From assembly GCA_009778945.1 (NCBI GenBank), contig WRFF01000023.1:1-15302 (forward strand): a stretch of 15,302 bases of DNA. Direction: 5' to 3'. Positions 6,611-13,741 of the stretch are shown piece after piece (position 1 is the stretch's first letter; every line of letters begins with the position of its first letter). Under the pieces are notes generated by a model. It had not been told where the DNA came from. It made no database searches and worked only from the letters and a program-made list of their open reading frames with translations. The position numbers and the translations under genes were made by a program. This DNA is from Clostridiales bacterium (GTDB lineage: Bacteria > Bacillota > Clostridia > Peptostreptococcales > Anaerovoracaceae).

Positions 6611-8176
6611 CTATTGAAAAGGGGCATGATTTGACGAAGCCGGCTCCGTCGTTCCCTCACTGTTCGTATCCGGCGCCGCGCGGCGGCCGGCGCGGCCGGA
6701 CAGGAAAGCGGCGATGACGGCCCCCGCGAGAGCGACTCCGGCCGGAAGCCAAAGGGCCCCGGCCATCGCCCGGGAAAAGGAAGCGGCTACATCAGAGGCA
6801 AGGGGCGCGCCTTGTACGTTTTGTTGCAGAATCGCCGGGTTTACGTTATGCGCAGTCAGCAGCGTGTTCATGAGGACCGTCATAAGCGCCGACCCGAGCG
6901 CCGATCCGATTTGGCGGACTGTATTGTAGACACCGGCCCCGACGCCGGCTTGCGACAGCGGAAGCTGATGGGTCGCGCTCATGGCGATGGGGCTCCACAT
7001 GCAGCCGTTCCCCAATCCCAAAACCACGCCGGGAATGAGCAGCAGCCAGATATTCGATGTCGGCGTGAACAAGGTTGTATACGCAATCAAGCCGGCTGCA
7101 AACGCCGCCAGCCCAAAACAGGCGACACGGTTTGCGCCGAACTTCGCAACGAAGCTTCTACCCACAAACGGCGCCAGAACAGCGCCGACAACCGCGCTCG
7201 GTATCATGAATATAGCTGAGAGCAGCGGGTCGAGGCCTCGCCCGACCTGAATAAAATACATCAGCGGCAGCGACATGCTGGTGACAGCCATCCCGACGAG
7301 GAAAATGGCGCTGTTCGCCAGGGAGAAATCACGTGTGCGAAACAGTCCCAACGGAACGAGCGGATTTCGCGCGCGGGTTTGCCAGAAGACAAAAGCGGCA
7401 AGGAGGGCAACGCCGGCGATCAGTATGTCGATGATGGTGACCGGCCCCCATATCGGTCCCCATCCGATATCGGAGCCCTCCTGAAGCCCGAAAACGACGA
7501 AGAAAATGCCGGCGCCCGACAGCAGCACACCTGTCCAGTCCAAGCGCGGCCTGTTGGTCGGAAATTTCGGGACGAACCGGGCGACGAGGATCAGCCCGAC
7601 GACGCCGACGGGCACATTGATCAGGAAAATGGACTGCCATCCAACGCCCTGGACAAGAAAGCCTCCAAGCATGGGCCCGACGAGCATAGCCACTCCCGAC
7701 ACCGACCCCCACAGCCCCATCGCGGCCCCGCGTCTGTGCGGAGGGAAGATCTTGACAATGGTCGCCTGGCTTTGCGGCGACATGAACGACCCGCCGACGC
7801 CCTGGACCGCCCGCGCCGCGATGAGGACGCCGGCAGACGGGGCAAGCCCGCAGGCCAAAGAGGCTGCCGTAAACACAGCCATGCCGATGAAGAACATATT
7901 ACGCTGCCCAAACCGGTCGCCAAGCCGTCCGGAAATGAGAAGCGGGGCCGCCAGACCCAACAAATAGGCGCTGGTCACCCAGATCGTCTCCGTCAGCGAC
8001 GCGCCCAGGCCGCGCTGGATTGACGGGTTTGCAACCGACACGATGCTTATGTCTATCATAAGCATGAAAAACCCTATGAGCAGCGACCCGACCGCCGCCC
8101 ACGGATGCGGGCAGAGTTCAGAGGCGTCCCCCTTATATTTGGAACCTTCCGTTATTTGTTTATCCATATCTGTCAT
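6611..8176 (-). CDS. DHA2-family (EmrB/QacA-type) MFS drug exporter
   Basis: A 521-residue, 14-helix proton-driven exporter of the major facilitator superfamily, inner membrane. The N-terminal 24 residues are hydrophilic. Helix 1 carries the family aspartate at D42 (IDISIVSVANPSIQ). Motif A is SGRLGDRFGQR at 82-92. The R-x-x-Q-G motif of helix 4 is ARAVQGVGGSF (121-131). Motif C, the antiporter motif, is GSVSGVAMLVGPMLGGFLV (157-175). The C-terminal half ends in a short polar tail. The length is typical of EmrB/QacA proteins, which export lipophilic cations, acids or antibiotics; the substrate cannot be told from sequence. The ATG at 8176 has GAGGT 5 nt upstream; a second in-frame ATG lies three codons later. 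No EmrA-like partner or TetR/MarR regulator is beside it. Confidence 0.95.
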   Translation of the reverse strand: MTDMDKQITEGSKYKGDASELCPHPWAAVGSLLIGFFMLMIDISIVSVANPSIQRGLGASLTETIWVTSAYLLGLAAPLLISGRLGDRFGQRNMFFIGMAVFTAASLACGLAPSAGVLIAARAVQGVGGSFMSPQSQATIVKIFPPHRRGAAMGLWGSVSGVAMLVGPMLGGFLVQGVGWQSIFLINVPVGVVGLILVARFVPKFPTNRPRLDWTGVLLSGAGIFFVVFGLQEGSDIGWGPIWGPVTIIDILIAGVALLAAFVFWQTRARNPLVPLGLFRTRDFSLANSAIFLVGMAVTSMSLPLMYFIQVGRGLDPLLSAIFMIPSAVVGAVLAPFVGRSFVAKFGANRVACFGLAAFAAGLIAYTTLFTPTSNIWLLLIPGVVLGLGNGCMWSPIAMSATHQLPLSQAGVGAGVYNTVRQIGSALGSALMTVLMNTLLTAHNVNPAILQQNVQGAPLASDVAASFSRAMAGALWLPAGVALAGAVIAAFLSGRAGRRAAPDTNSEGTTEPASSNHAPFQ

Positions 8177-8216
8177 AAATACCTCATGAGCCTCCGGTGT
8201 CGTGCGAACCGTTTCT

Positions 8217-8240
8217 TCAATTCATTCCTCAATTCATTCC
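8217..8240. repeat. 12-bp perfect tandem repeat in the exporter leader
   Basis: TCAATTCATTCC occurs twice without a gap (8217-8228 and 8229-8240). It lies between a TATAAT box on the minus strand (8244-8249) and the exporter start. The -35 region for that box is poor. The repeat could be a regulator site or a slippage product. Confidence 0.5.
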
Positions 8241-8263
8241 CTTATTATAAAACGCAGCACAAA

Positions 8264-8337
8264 ATTGCGCCAGACCGCTCCCGGGAGCGAGACTACCTGT
8301 CAGCTCCGCTTCTTTACCGGTTGGGCCCTGGCGCAAT
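8264..8337. other. 74-nt structured element between exporter and hydrogenase operon
   Basis: The ends are a perfect 10-bp inverted repeat, ATTGCGCCAG (8264-8273) and CTGGCGCAAT (8328-8337). Inside is a perfect 14-bp palindrome, CGCTCCCGGGAGCG (8276-8289), and further short GC-rich blocks. On the minus strand the closing arm is followed by TTTTG, so it may serve as terminator of the hydrogenase operon, whose last stop is at 8361. The branched shape would also fit a structured RNA or a small non-coding repeat. I could not match it to a known riboswitch, attC site or tRNA. Confidence 0.5.
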
Positions 8338-8360
8338 CAAGAACCTTTATCAACAATTAT

Positions 8361-8912
8361 TTAATGAATTTTGACCGCTTTCTTAACGCGGGGCGCAATG
8401 ACCAGGGCGATCACGCCGCCGACGAGCGCGGTGATGAACTGCGGAAAGGAGAACATCAGCGTGATCATGGCGGCCTGCGGGGCGGCCAAATGGAGCAGAT
8501 GAGGAATGGCAATCAGCACGACGCCGCCGTACAACGCCAGGGCTTTGACCGCGGCGGCCGCCACAGGCGCCGCATAGAAGAAGCCTTTGTATCGCCTCCC
8601 CGGCTCCGTCGGCCCGGCTCCTACGTCGAAAGCGAACCAAATCAGGACAAGCACGGCGTTCCCCGCCATAATGAAAGGGATGAGCGGCGGGAACATCGGC
8701 CCGGCGCCGACCAGGAACGCGAAGACGGGAGAGAGGACCGCCACGGTGACGCCGGCGGATATGCCGCAGGTCAGGACGGAGACCACGAGGATCAAATTCA
8801 CCAGGGAACCGGTCACATACTGATTGCCGAGCGACGCGCTGAAAAACTGCGCGGCCACGAGCAACGCGATGAAAACCGCCGTCCTGGTGATCCATAAGAC
8901 TTTATTGGTCAC
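8361..8912 (-). CDS. Six-helix membrane protein, ECF transporter S-component-like
   Basis: A 183-residue integral membrane protein with about six hydrophobic helices (near 8-26, 33-51, 53-70, 76-95, 111-137, 147-173) and a basic C-terminal tail (RVKKAVKIH). Size, helix number and the opening TRTAVFIALLVAAQF resemble substrate-binding S components of energy-coupling factor importers, which take up vitamins or metals. The substrate is unknown and no EcfA or EcfT gene lies nearby, so it would have to share a remote energising module. The start is GTG at 8912, with GAGGTAAG just before it, overlapping the stop region of the hydrogenase gene (4-nt gap). Translation is therefore probably coupled to the hydrogenase. 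Family assignment is moderate; that it is a real membrane protein is clear. Confidence 0.82.
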   Translation of the reverse strand: MTNKVLWITRTAVFIALLVAAQFFSASLGNQYVTGSLVNLILVVSVLTCGISAGVTVAVLSPVFAFLVGAGPMFPPLIPFIMAGNAVLVLIWFAFDVGAGPTEPGRRYKGFFYAAPVAAAAVKALALYGGVVLIAIPHLLHLAAPQAAMITLMFSFPQFITALVGGVIALVIAPRVKKAVKIH

Positions 8913-8916
8913 CGGC

Positions 8917-10641
8917 TTACCTCAGCAAATAACTGCGATCGGTATAAACCGTATGGAGCAGCTCATGGCTCTTGTGCCCGCCCGGTTCGCCGAGAAACTC
9001 CTCGTACAGGGAATTCACCGCGGGATTCTCGTGGCTCTTACGGATGGGCAGCCGCTCGTCTTCCCCGTAAACGGCTTCCAGCCGGGACTCCATGAGCTTC
9101 CAGTTCTTAATAGAGTTTCCGCCGCCGCCGATGCAGCCGCCGGGGCAGGCCATTACTTCGATGAAATGATAATCCGCTTTGCCGCTGCGTACGGCGTCCA
9201 TCAATTTGCGGGCGTTGCCCAGTCCATGGGCGACCGCCACCCTGACCGGCAAATCGCCGACCTGTATCGCCGCCTCTTTGATCCCTTCGAAACCGCGCAC
9301 CGCTTCAAAGTTGATGTCCTTCAAGGTTTCGCCGGTCACGAGTTCATAGACGGTCCGCAGGGCGGCTTCCATCACGCCTCCGGTCGCGCCGAAAATCTCG
9401 CCCGCGCCGCTGCCCAGACCGAACGGGTTGTCAAACGGCGTTTCGGCCAGGCTCTTGAAGTCGATGCCTGCGCTGCGGATCATGCGGGCCAGCTCCTGCA
9501 CGGTTATGACGAAATCCACATCCGGCGCCTCGTCCGTACTCAGTTCGGGACGCCTGGCTTCAAATTTTTTCGCCGTACAGGGCATGATGGACACGCTGCA
9601 GATATCCTCGGGGCGCTTCCCGATCTTCGCGGGATAATAGTTCTTGATCAGGGCGCCAAACATCCCCTGCGGAGATTTGCAGGAAGAGAGGTTGGGCAGC
9701 AGATCCGGATAGTACGTTTCACAGAATTTGATCCATCCCGGCGAGCAGGACGTGACCATCGGCAGCACGCCGCCGTTTTTCACCCGGCCGAGCAGCTCGG
9801 TGCCTTCCTCCATAATCGTGAGGTCGGCCGTGAAGTCCGTATCGAAGACCAGGTGAAACCCCATGCGCTTCATAGCGGTGACGAGGCGCCCCGTGCTGAC
9901 GGTGCCGGGCTCCTCGCCGAGCGCTTCGGCCAGATTGATGCGCACCGAAGGCGCCACCTGTGCGACGATGAGTTTGTCGGTCTCCAGCGCGTCCCAGAAC
10001 TGGTCGCAACTGTCCTGGATGGTGAGCGCGCCGGTGGGGCATACCTGGACGCACTGGCCGCAGTTGATGCAGACGCTCTCGCCGAGAGGCCGGTCGTACG
10101 CCGGCACAAAATTCACATCGAAACCGCGGTTCACTTTGGATATGGCGTGTACGGTCTGTATCTCGTTGCACACGTATTCGCACCGCCCGCAGGCTATGCA
10201 TTTGCTGGCGTTGCGCACGATGGACATCGAAGATTCGTCGTTCATCTCGGCACTGCGCGGCCTGTACGGATAGCGGGGCGTCTTGACGAAATGCAGATCC
10301 TCGGAAACCTGCTGCAGTTCACAGGTGCCGCTGCGCTTGCAGTGCAGGCAATCCTGCGCATGGCGCGCCAGAAGGAGCTCCAGGATATGCCGCCTTGATT
10401 TGCGCACCCGCGGCGAATTGGTATGGATCGCCATCCCCTCGGCGGCGGGCGAGGCGCAGGCGGGAAGCAGCGTGCGCTGTCCTTCGTTCTCCACCACACA
10501 GATACGGCAGTTCGCTTTCACATCCTGATCGGGATGATAGCAAAGCGTAGGGATATTGATGTTCAGTTTCCGCGCCGCGTCCAATACGCTGGCGCCTTCT
10601 TCCACCTGGACGGGAAGCCCGTCAATCGTCAAAGAAATCAT
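8917..10641 (-). CDS. hndD: [FeFe] hydrogenase catalytic subunit (HndD/HymC type)
   Basis: A 574-residue group A [FeFe] hydrogenase that makes or consumes H2. In order: an N-terminal [2Fe-2S] domain (C34, C45, C48, C62); the His-ligated [4Fe-4S] site H94-x3-C98-x2-C101-x5-C107; two [4Fe-4S] ferredoxin motifs (C148, C151, C154, C158 and C191, C194, C197, C201); then the H-cluster domain. Its three loops are TSCSPGW (297-303), MPCTAKKFE (353-361) and EVMACPGGCIGGGG (495-508), with C355, C499 and C503 as expected. The first loop has Cys-Ser where many hydrogenases have Cys-Cys. The C-terminal small-subunit-like domain is present (SLYEEFLGEP…). It is cytosolic, with no twin-arginine signal. Its ATG overlaps the NuoF-like gene stop (ATGA), with AGGGGG upstream. 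H-cluster assembly would need HydEFG, not seen in this window. Confidence 0.97.
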   Translation of the reverse strand: MISLTIDGLPVQVEEGASVLDAARKLNINIPTLCYHPDQDVKANCRICVVENEGQRTLLPACASPAAEGMAIHTNSPRVRKSRRHILELLLARHAQDCLHCKRSGTCELQQVSEDLHFVKTPRYPYRPRSAEMNDESSMSIVRNASKCIACGRCEYVCNEIQTVHAISKVNRGFDVNFVPAYDRPLGESVCINCGQCVQVCPTGALTIQDSCDQFWDALETDKLIVAQVAPSVRINLAEALGEEPGTVSTGRLVTAMKRMGFHLVFDTDFTADLTIMEEGTELLGRVKNGGVLPMVTSCSPGWIKFCETYYPDLLPNLSSCKSPQGMFGALIKNYYPAKIGKRPEDICSVSIMPCTAKKFEARRPELSTDEAPDVDFVITVQELARMIRSAGIDFKSLAETPFDNPFGLGSGAGEIFGATGGVMEAALRTVYELVTGETLKDINFEAVRGFEGIKEAAIQVGDLPVRVAVAHGLGNARKLMDAVRSGKADYHFIEVMACPGGCIGGGGNSIKNWKLMESRLEAVYGEDERLPIRKSHENPAVNSLYEEFLGEPGGHKSHELLHTVYTDRSYLLR

Positions 10642-11897
10642 GCTCTCTGCCCCCTTTCTATGGCTTTCAAATAATCGTCCCTGAAATTGTGCAGGCTCGT
10701 AATGACCGGATAGGAAGAGTTTTGCCCGAGTGCGCAGAGGGATGTGATCTGCATAACTTCGGCCAGTTCCTCCAGCGTGTCAAGATCCTCGAGCTTGCCG
10801 TCTCCGGCGTTGATATTGTGGATGATTTCGTGCATGCGGATATTGCCTTCCCGGCAGGGCGTGCATTTGCCGCAGCTTTCATGAATGAAGAACGACATGA
10901 TGTTTTCCACGATATCGAGGATCTCGCAATAATCGTCCATGACCATGATCGTGCCGGTGCCGAGAATGGCGTCGCGGGCGCGGCAGGTATCTATATCCAT
11001 CGGCAGATCCATCTGGTCCGGGTTGATCAGGTTGCCGGACTGGCCGCCCAGCATAAACCCCTGCAGATCCTTTCCGTCCTTCACGCCGCCGTGCGCTTCG
11101 AAGATATCCTTGAGGTTTGTCCCCATCGGATACTCCGCGACGCCGGGACGGGCCACGTTGCCGCAGAGAGTGAAAACTTTCGTGCCGGTGCAGTTCGGAA
11201 CGCCGATGTTCGCAAACCATTCGCCTCCGTTTTGGATGATCTGAGGCAGGTTCGCCAGCGTTTCCACATTGTTCACCACCGTGGGTTTTCCGAACAGGCC
11301 TTTCACGCCGGGATAGGGGGGCTTAAACTGCGGCTCGCCGCGTTTGCCTTCGATCGAGGCGATGAGCGCGGTCTCTTCACCGCACACATAAGCGCCGCCG
11401 CCCGACACCACCGAGATGTCGAAATCGAAACCCGACCCGAAGATATTCCCGCCCAGGCAGCCCGCCTTGCGCGCGTTTTCCAGGGCCTGCTCCAGGATGG
11501 GAAAAATGTAAGGATATTCAAAACGCAGGTAGACAAATCCCTTCGCAGCCCCCGCGATGTAAGCGGCGATCGCCATCCCTTCGAAAACGCTGTTGGGATC
11601 CCCCGACAGAACAACCCTGTCCTTGTTCGTGCCGGGCTCGCCCTCGTCCGCGTTGCAAATGATGTATTTCTGATCGGCGTCCACCGCTTTCGTGACAGAC
11701 AGTTTCTTTCCGATCGGGAAACCCGCGCCGCCGCGGCCGCGCAGGGCCGACTTGTCGATTTCGGAGAGCGCTTCGTCGCGCGTCATGGAGAGCGCTTTTT
11801 TCAGCGCCTCATAACCGCCCCGGGCGCGATAGTCCTCTATGCTCACGGGGTCGATCTCGTCTACGTTGCGCAGCACAATTCTCGTTTCTTCAAGCAT
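10638..11897 (-). CDS. hndC: NuoF-like NAD(H)/FMN subunit of the hydrogenase, short form
   Basis: A 419-residue flavoprotein of the NuoF/HndC/HymB family that exchanges electrons between NAD(H) and the hydrogenase through FMN and a [4Fe-4S] cluster. FMN/NAD loops are GRGGAGFPIGKK (54-65), CNADEGEPGTNKDR (81-94) and GGGAYVCGEETALIASIEGK (166-185), followed by the GEPQFKPPYPG and NNVETLAN blocks. Cluster ligands are C342, C345, C348 (ESCGKCTPCREG) and C388. It is complete for the core, but it lacks both the N-terminal thioredoxin-like [2Fe-2S] domain and the C-terminal two-cluster ferredoxin domain found in longer (about 600-residue) bifurcating subunits. The ATG has GAGGAG upstream and overlaps the NuoE-like gene by 8 nt; the stop overlaps the catalytic gene by 4 nt, a tight translational chain. 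Confidence 0.95.
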   Translation of the reverse strand: MLEETRIVLRNVDEIDPVSIEDYRARGGYEALKKALSMTRDEALSEIDKSALRGRGGAGFPIGKKLSVTKAVDADQKYIICNADEGEPGTNKDRVVLSGDPNSVFEGMAIAAYIAGAAKGFVYLRFEYPYIFPILEQALENARKAGCLGGNIFGSGFDFDISVVSGGGAYVCGEETALIASIEGKRGEPQFKPPYPGVKGLFGKPTVVNNVETLANLPQIIQNGGEWFANIGVPNCTGTKVFTLCGNVARPGVAEYPMGTNLKDIFEAHGGVKDGKDLQGFMLGGQSGNLINPDQMDLPMDIDTCRARDAILGTGTIMVMDDYCEILDIVENIMSFFIHESCGKCTPCREGNIRMHEIIHNINAGDGKLEDLDTLEELAEVMQITSLCALGQNSSYPVITSLHNFRDDYLKAIERGQRA

Positions 11898-12402
11898 CGT
11901 AGTCTCCTCTCATATAATCTTCCATCAGCGTAGCCGCGCGCCCCGGCGTCAGGTCTTTGTATACCGCTTCGTTCACCATGACGGCCGGGGAATTCACGCA
12001 CAGGCCGAGACACTGGCAATACTCCAGCGTGAACCGGCCGTCGCCGCTGGTCTCTCCGGGCTGCAGCGCCAGCGTCTTGCTGATCGCCTCCATCACAGCC
12101 TTGGAGCCGCGCACATGGCAGGGCGCGCTCTCGCACATCCGCACCACGTACCGGCCGCGTTCCGACGGGGAAAACATCGCGTAATAACTGATGAATGAAT
12201 AGAGGGACGCTTCGCTCAGCCCGGTTTCGCGGCTCACAATTACCGCCACTTCGCGGGGGAACGAGTTGTTTGCGATCTTTTGGATATCGAGCAAAATATG
12301 CATCAGTTGCCAAGGTTCCGTCTGATATCTGCCCGCTGTATCGACGATCTTCTGTTCCGTTTCGGGCGTGACCGCCCAGTTTGCTTCCAGGTTTGTTCTC
12401 AT
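11890..12402 (-). CDS. hndA: NuoE-like [2Fe-2S] subunit of the hydrogenase
   Basis: A 170-residue thioredoxin-fold [2Fe-2S] protein of the NuoE/HndA/HymA family, which carries electrons in NAD(H)-linked hydrogenases. An N-terminal helical bundle (WQLMHILLDIQKIANNSFP, about 31-49; GLSEASLYSFISYYAMF, about 61-77) is followed by the thioredoxin fold with ligands C90-x4-C95 (CESAPCHVRGS) and C131-x3-C135 (CLGLC). Length and order match the family (about 160 residues). It is the first gene of the hydrogenase operon: AAGGAGTGAGGA lies before the ATG and a good promoter lies about 90 nt upstream. It overlaps the NuoF-like gene by 8 nt. C129 is an extra cysteine beside the cluster motif. Confidence 0.95.
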   Translation of the reverse strand: MRTNLEANWAVTPETEQKIVDTAGRYQTEPWQLMHILLDIQKIANNSFPREVAVIVSRETGLSEASLYSFISYYAMFSPSERGRYVVRMCESAPCHVRGSKAVMEAISKTLALQPGETSGDGRFTLEYCQCLGLCVNSPAVMVNEAVYKDLTPGRAATLMEDYMRGDYDA

Positions 12403-12488
12403 ACGTCCTCACTCCTTTTACTCTTCCAGAAACGCCGCTGCCAGCCGTTTTCTGAAAATTCCTTTCAGGGAAGGGTTTATTTATGAGA

Positions 12489-12517
12489 ATTTTATAAAAT
12501 TTATTACAAGATGTCCA
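12489..12517 (-). promoter_or_regulatory. Probable sigma-A promoter of the hydrogenase operon
   Basis: On the minus strand, TGGACA (12512-12517; 5 of 6), a 17-nt spacer and TAAAAT (12489-12494; 5 of 6). The start would lie near 12482, giving an untranslated leader of about 80 nt before the NuoE-like gene. Two palindromes lie directly upstream (12523-12555). Confidence 0.55.
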
Positions 12518-12522
12518 ATTCC

Positions 12523-12555
12523 AATAACGTGTTATTAATACGCTTTGCGTATTAA
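12523..12555. promoter_or_regulatory. Two adjacent palindromes upstream of the hydrogenase promoter
   Basis: AATAAC (12523-12528) and GTTATT (12531-12536) are inverted around 2 nt. TTAATACGC (12535-12543) and GCGTATTAA (12547-12555) are inverted around 3 nt, perfect over 9 bp. The second one begins right after the LysR stop at 12556, so it may also be a transcript-ending hairpin, though no T-run follows. Their place just above the -35 box suits an operator. Confidence 0.45.
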
Positions 12556-13485
12556 CTACGCTCTCTCCAGCGTTTCTTTATAATATTTTTCACACAACAG
12601 AATCAGCTTTTTCAGATGAGGATTCGGATTTTCCGACGAATAGGCGATGATGAACCCGCTCTTGATCTTGCATTCGCTCAATTCGATATAGCGAAGCTCG
12701 CTCTTTTCAAGCGGCGCGAAATACCGGTCCATAATCCCGATATATTTTCCCCGCTTCAGTTCCATCGCCAACGTGTGGGGATTGTCCACGAATTTCACAT
12801 TGTCCGTCTGCAGGTCGACCGCTTCGCAAACAGCCCGGACATGCGCCCAGTAGTATGGATTTTTCAGGGAAACAACCGGTTCGTTTCTCAGCGACGCAAT
12901 TTCGATATGTTCGGCATGAAAAAGCGGATGATTGTCCGAAATCACCACGCACGCCGGCAAGTCGATCAGCATCGAATAGTCCAGCCCCGATTCCTTCAGT
13001 TGGCCGACTTCCGAATAATCGAAAAACGCGGCGTCCAACAAATCATCTTTCAGCTTTTGAAATATCGTCTCCGGATCCGACCGCTCTATGGATAGTTTGA
13101 CCCCGGGGTTTTCCGCCTCGAAGCGTTCGGAAAGCGGAAGGATATAATCGTCGATCGGGGTTGTATTATAGTCGCCGACCACCAACCGGTCGAATTCCTC
13201 GTGATGAAGATGATATGCGTTTTCAAGCGCCTTTTCGGCTTGACGCACAACAACCTCCCAATCCTTTTTCAACGCTTCGCCGGCGTTCGTCAAACGCACC
13301 CTTTTTTTGTGGCGTACAAAAAGCAGGATCCCGAGCTCCGATTCAAATTCGGCAATATTGCGGCTGATTGCCGCCTGGGACATATTCAATTCCTCGGCTG
13401 TCTTCGTAAAATTCTCAAACTTTGCCGCGACAAGAAAAATCTCGATACGCTGGAATGTTATTCCCGTCAAGCCTTTTGAAAACAT
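12556..13485 (-). CDS. LysR-type transcriptional regulator
   Basis: A 309-residue LysR-family regulator. The N-terminal winged helix-turn-helix spans about 10-70: FQRIEIFLVAAKFENFTKTA, then the recognition region ELNMSQAAISRNIAEFESEL and the wing LGILLFVRHKKRVRLTNAGE. A linker helix and a periplasmic-binding-like effector domain follow to the end (VVGDYNTTPIDDYILP, PACVVISDNHPLF). The inducer cannot be inferred. The start is set at the ATG at 13485, because AAGGAG lies 8 nt upstream; a TTG 18 nt earlier would place that site within the gene. It is divergent from the aldo/keto reductase, the classical layout for a LysR target, and its stop is followed by the hydrogenase promoter on the same strand. 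Control of either neighbour is inference. Confidence 0.95.
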   Translation of the reverse strand: MFSKGLTGITFQRIEIFLVAAKFENFTKTAEELNMSQAAISRNIAEFESELGILLFVRHKKRVRLTNAGEALKKDWEVVVRQAEKALENAYHLHHEEFDRLVVGDYNTTPIDDYILPLSERFEAENPGVKLSIERSDPETIFQKLKDDLLDAAFFDYSEVGQLKESGLDYSMLIDLPACVVISDNHPLFHAEHIEIASLRNEPVVSLKNPYYWAHVRAVCEAVDLQTDNVKFVDNPHTLAMELKRGKYIGIMDRYFAPLEKSELRYIELSECKIKSGFIIAYSSENPNPHLKKLILLCEKYYKETLERA

Positions 13486-13573
13486 GCCGGTGTCTCCTTT
13501 CAATAATATATATACAGTAAGTTAAGTTTACCGCATTAAGAACAGAAAATGTAGAGCCGGTGGTATACTTAAT

Positions 13574-13645
13574 GGAGTTGCCGCAATTTGCGAAGCGCGC
13601 CTTGAGTTAGACTCGCCTACGGCTCGCTGCTATTGACGGAACTCC
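13574..13645. other. Imperfect long inverted repeat in the LysR/reductase gap
   Basis: GGAGTT-G-CCG (13574-13583) pairs with CGG-AACTCC (13637-13645) with one unpaired base. Inside are the palindrome CGCAA-T-TTGCG and a GCC-TAC-GGC mini-hairpin. It may be a structured leader, a repeat remnant, or chance. No ORF covers it. Confidence 0.35.
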
Positions 13646-13653
13646 TTATGCAA

Positions 13654-13684
13654 GGATTTCCGAAATCTTGATTTCGTGAAATCT
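13654..13684. promoter_or_regulatory. 31-bp quasi-palindrome, candidate LysR operator
   Basis: Two palindromes in tandem: GATTTC-C-GAAATC (13655-13667) and GATTTC-GT-GAAATC (13670-13683), separated by TT. The inner halves also pair (CGAAATC, TT, GATTTCG), so the block is nearly symmetric about its centre. It lies 58 nt before the reductase ATG and 170 nt before the LysR ATG. The multiple T-N11-A-like dyads match what LysR proteins bind. Confidence 0.5.
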
Positions 13685-13741
13685 ACTGCAAATGACCGTA
13701 TAGATGATCCACGAGTAAATCATACGAAAGCGAGGAGCAGA

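Noticed and set aside
6578..6634. 18-codon plus-strand ORF starting MNTNEGKLSSELLKRGMI with a GGGG upstream
   Set aside because: It looks like the start of a longer gene cut off, but it runs into the 3' end of the exporter on the other strand. It is too short to support.
8264..8337. Integron attC site or tRNA-like gene
   Set aside because: One GTTGGGC-like box occurs, but the partner RYYYAAC box in the right place does not. No T-loop sequence or anticodon arm fits a tRNA.
8824..10398. 524-codon plus-strand frame opposite the hydrogenase gene
   Set aside because: Shadow of the strongly supported [FeFe] hydrogenase; its translation is rich in Arg, His and Ala as expected of an antisense frame in GC-rich DNA.
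10689..11933. 414-codon plus-strand frame opposite the NuoF-like gene
   Set aside because: Antisense shadow; the minus frame carries all NuoF motifs.
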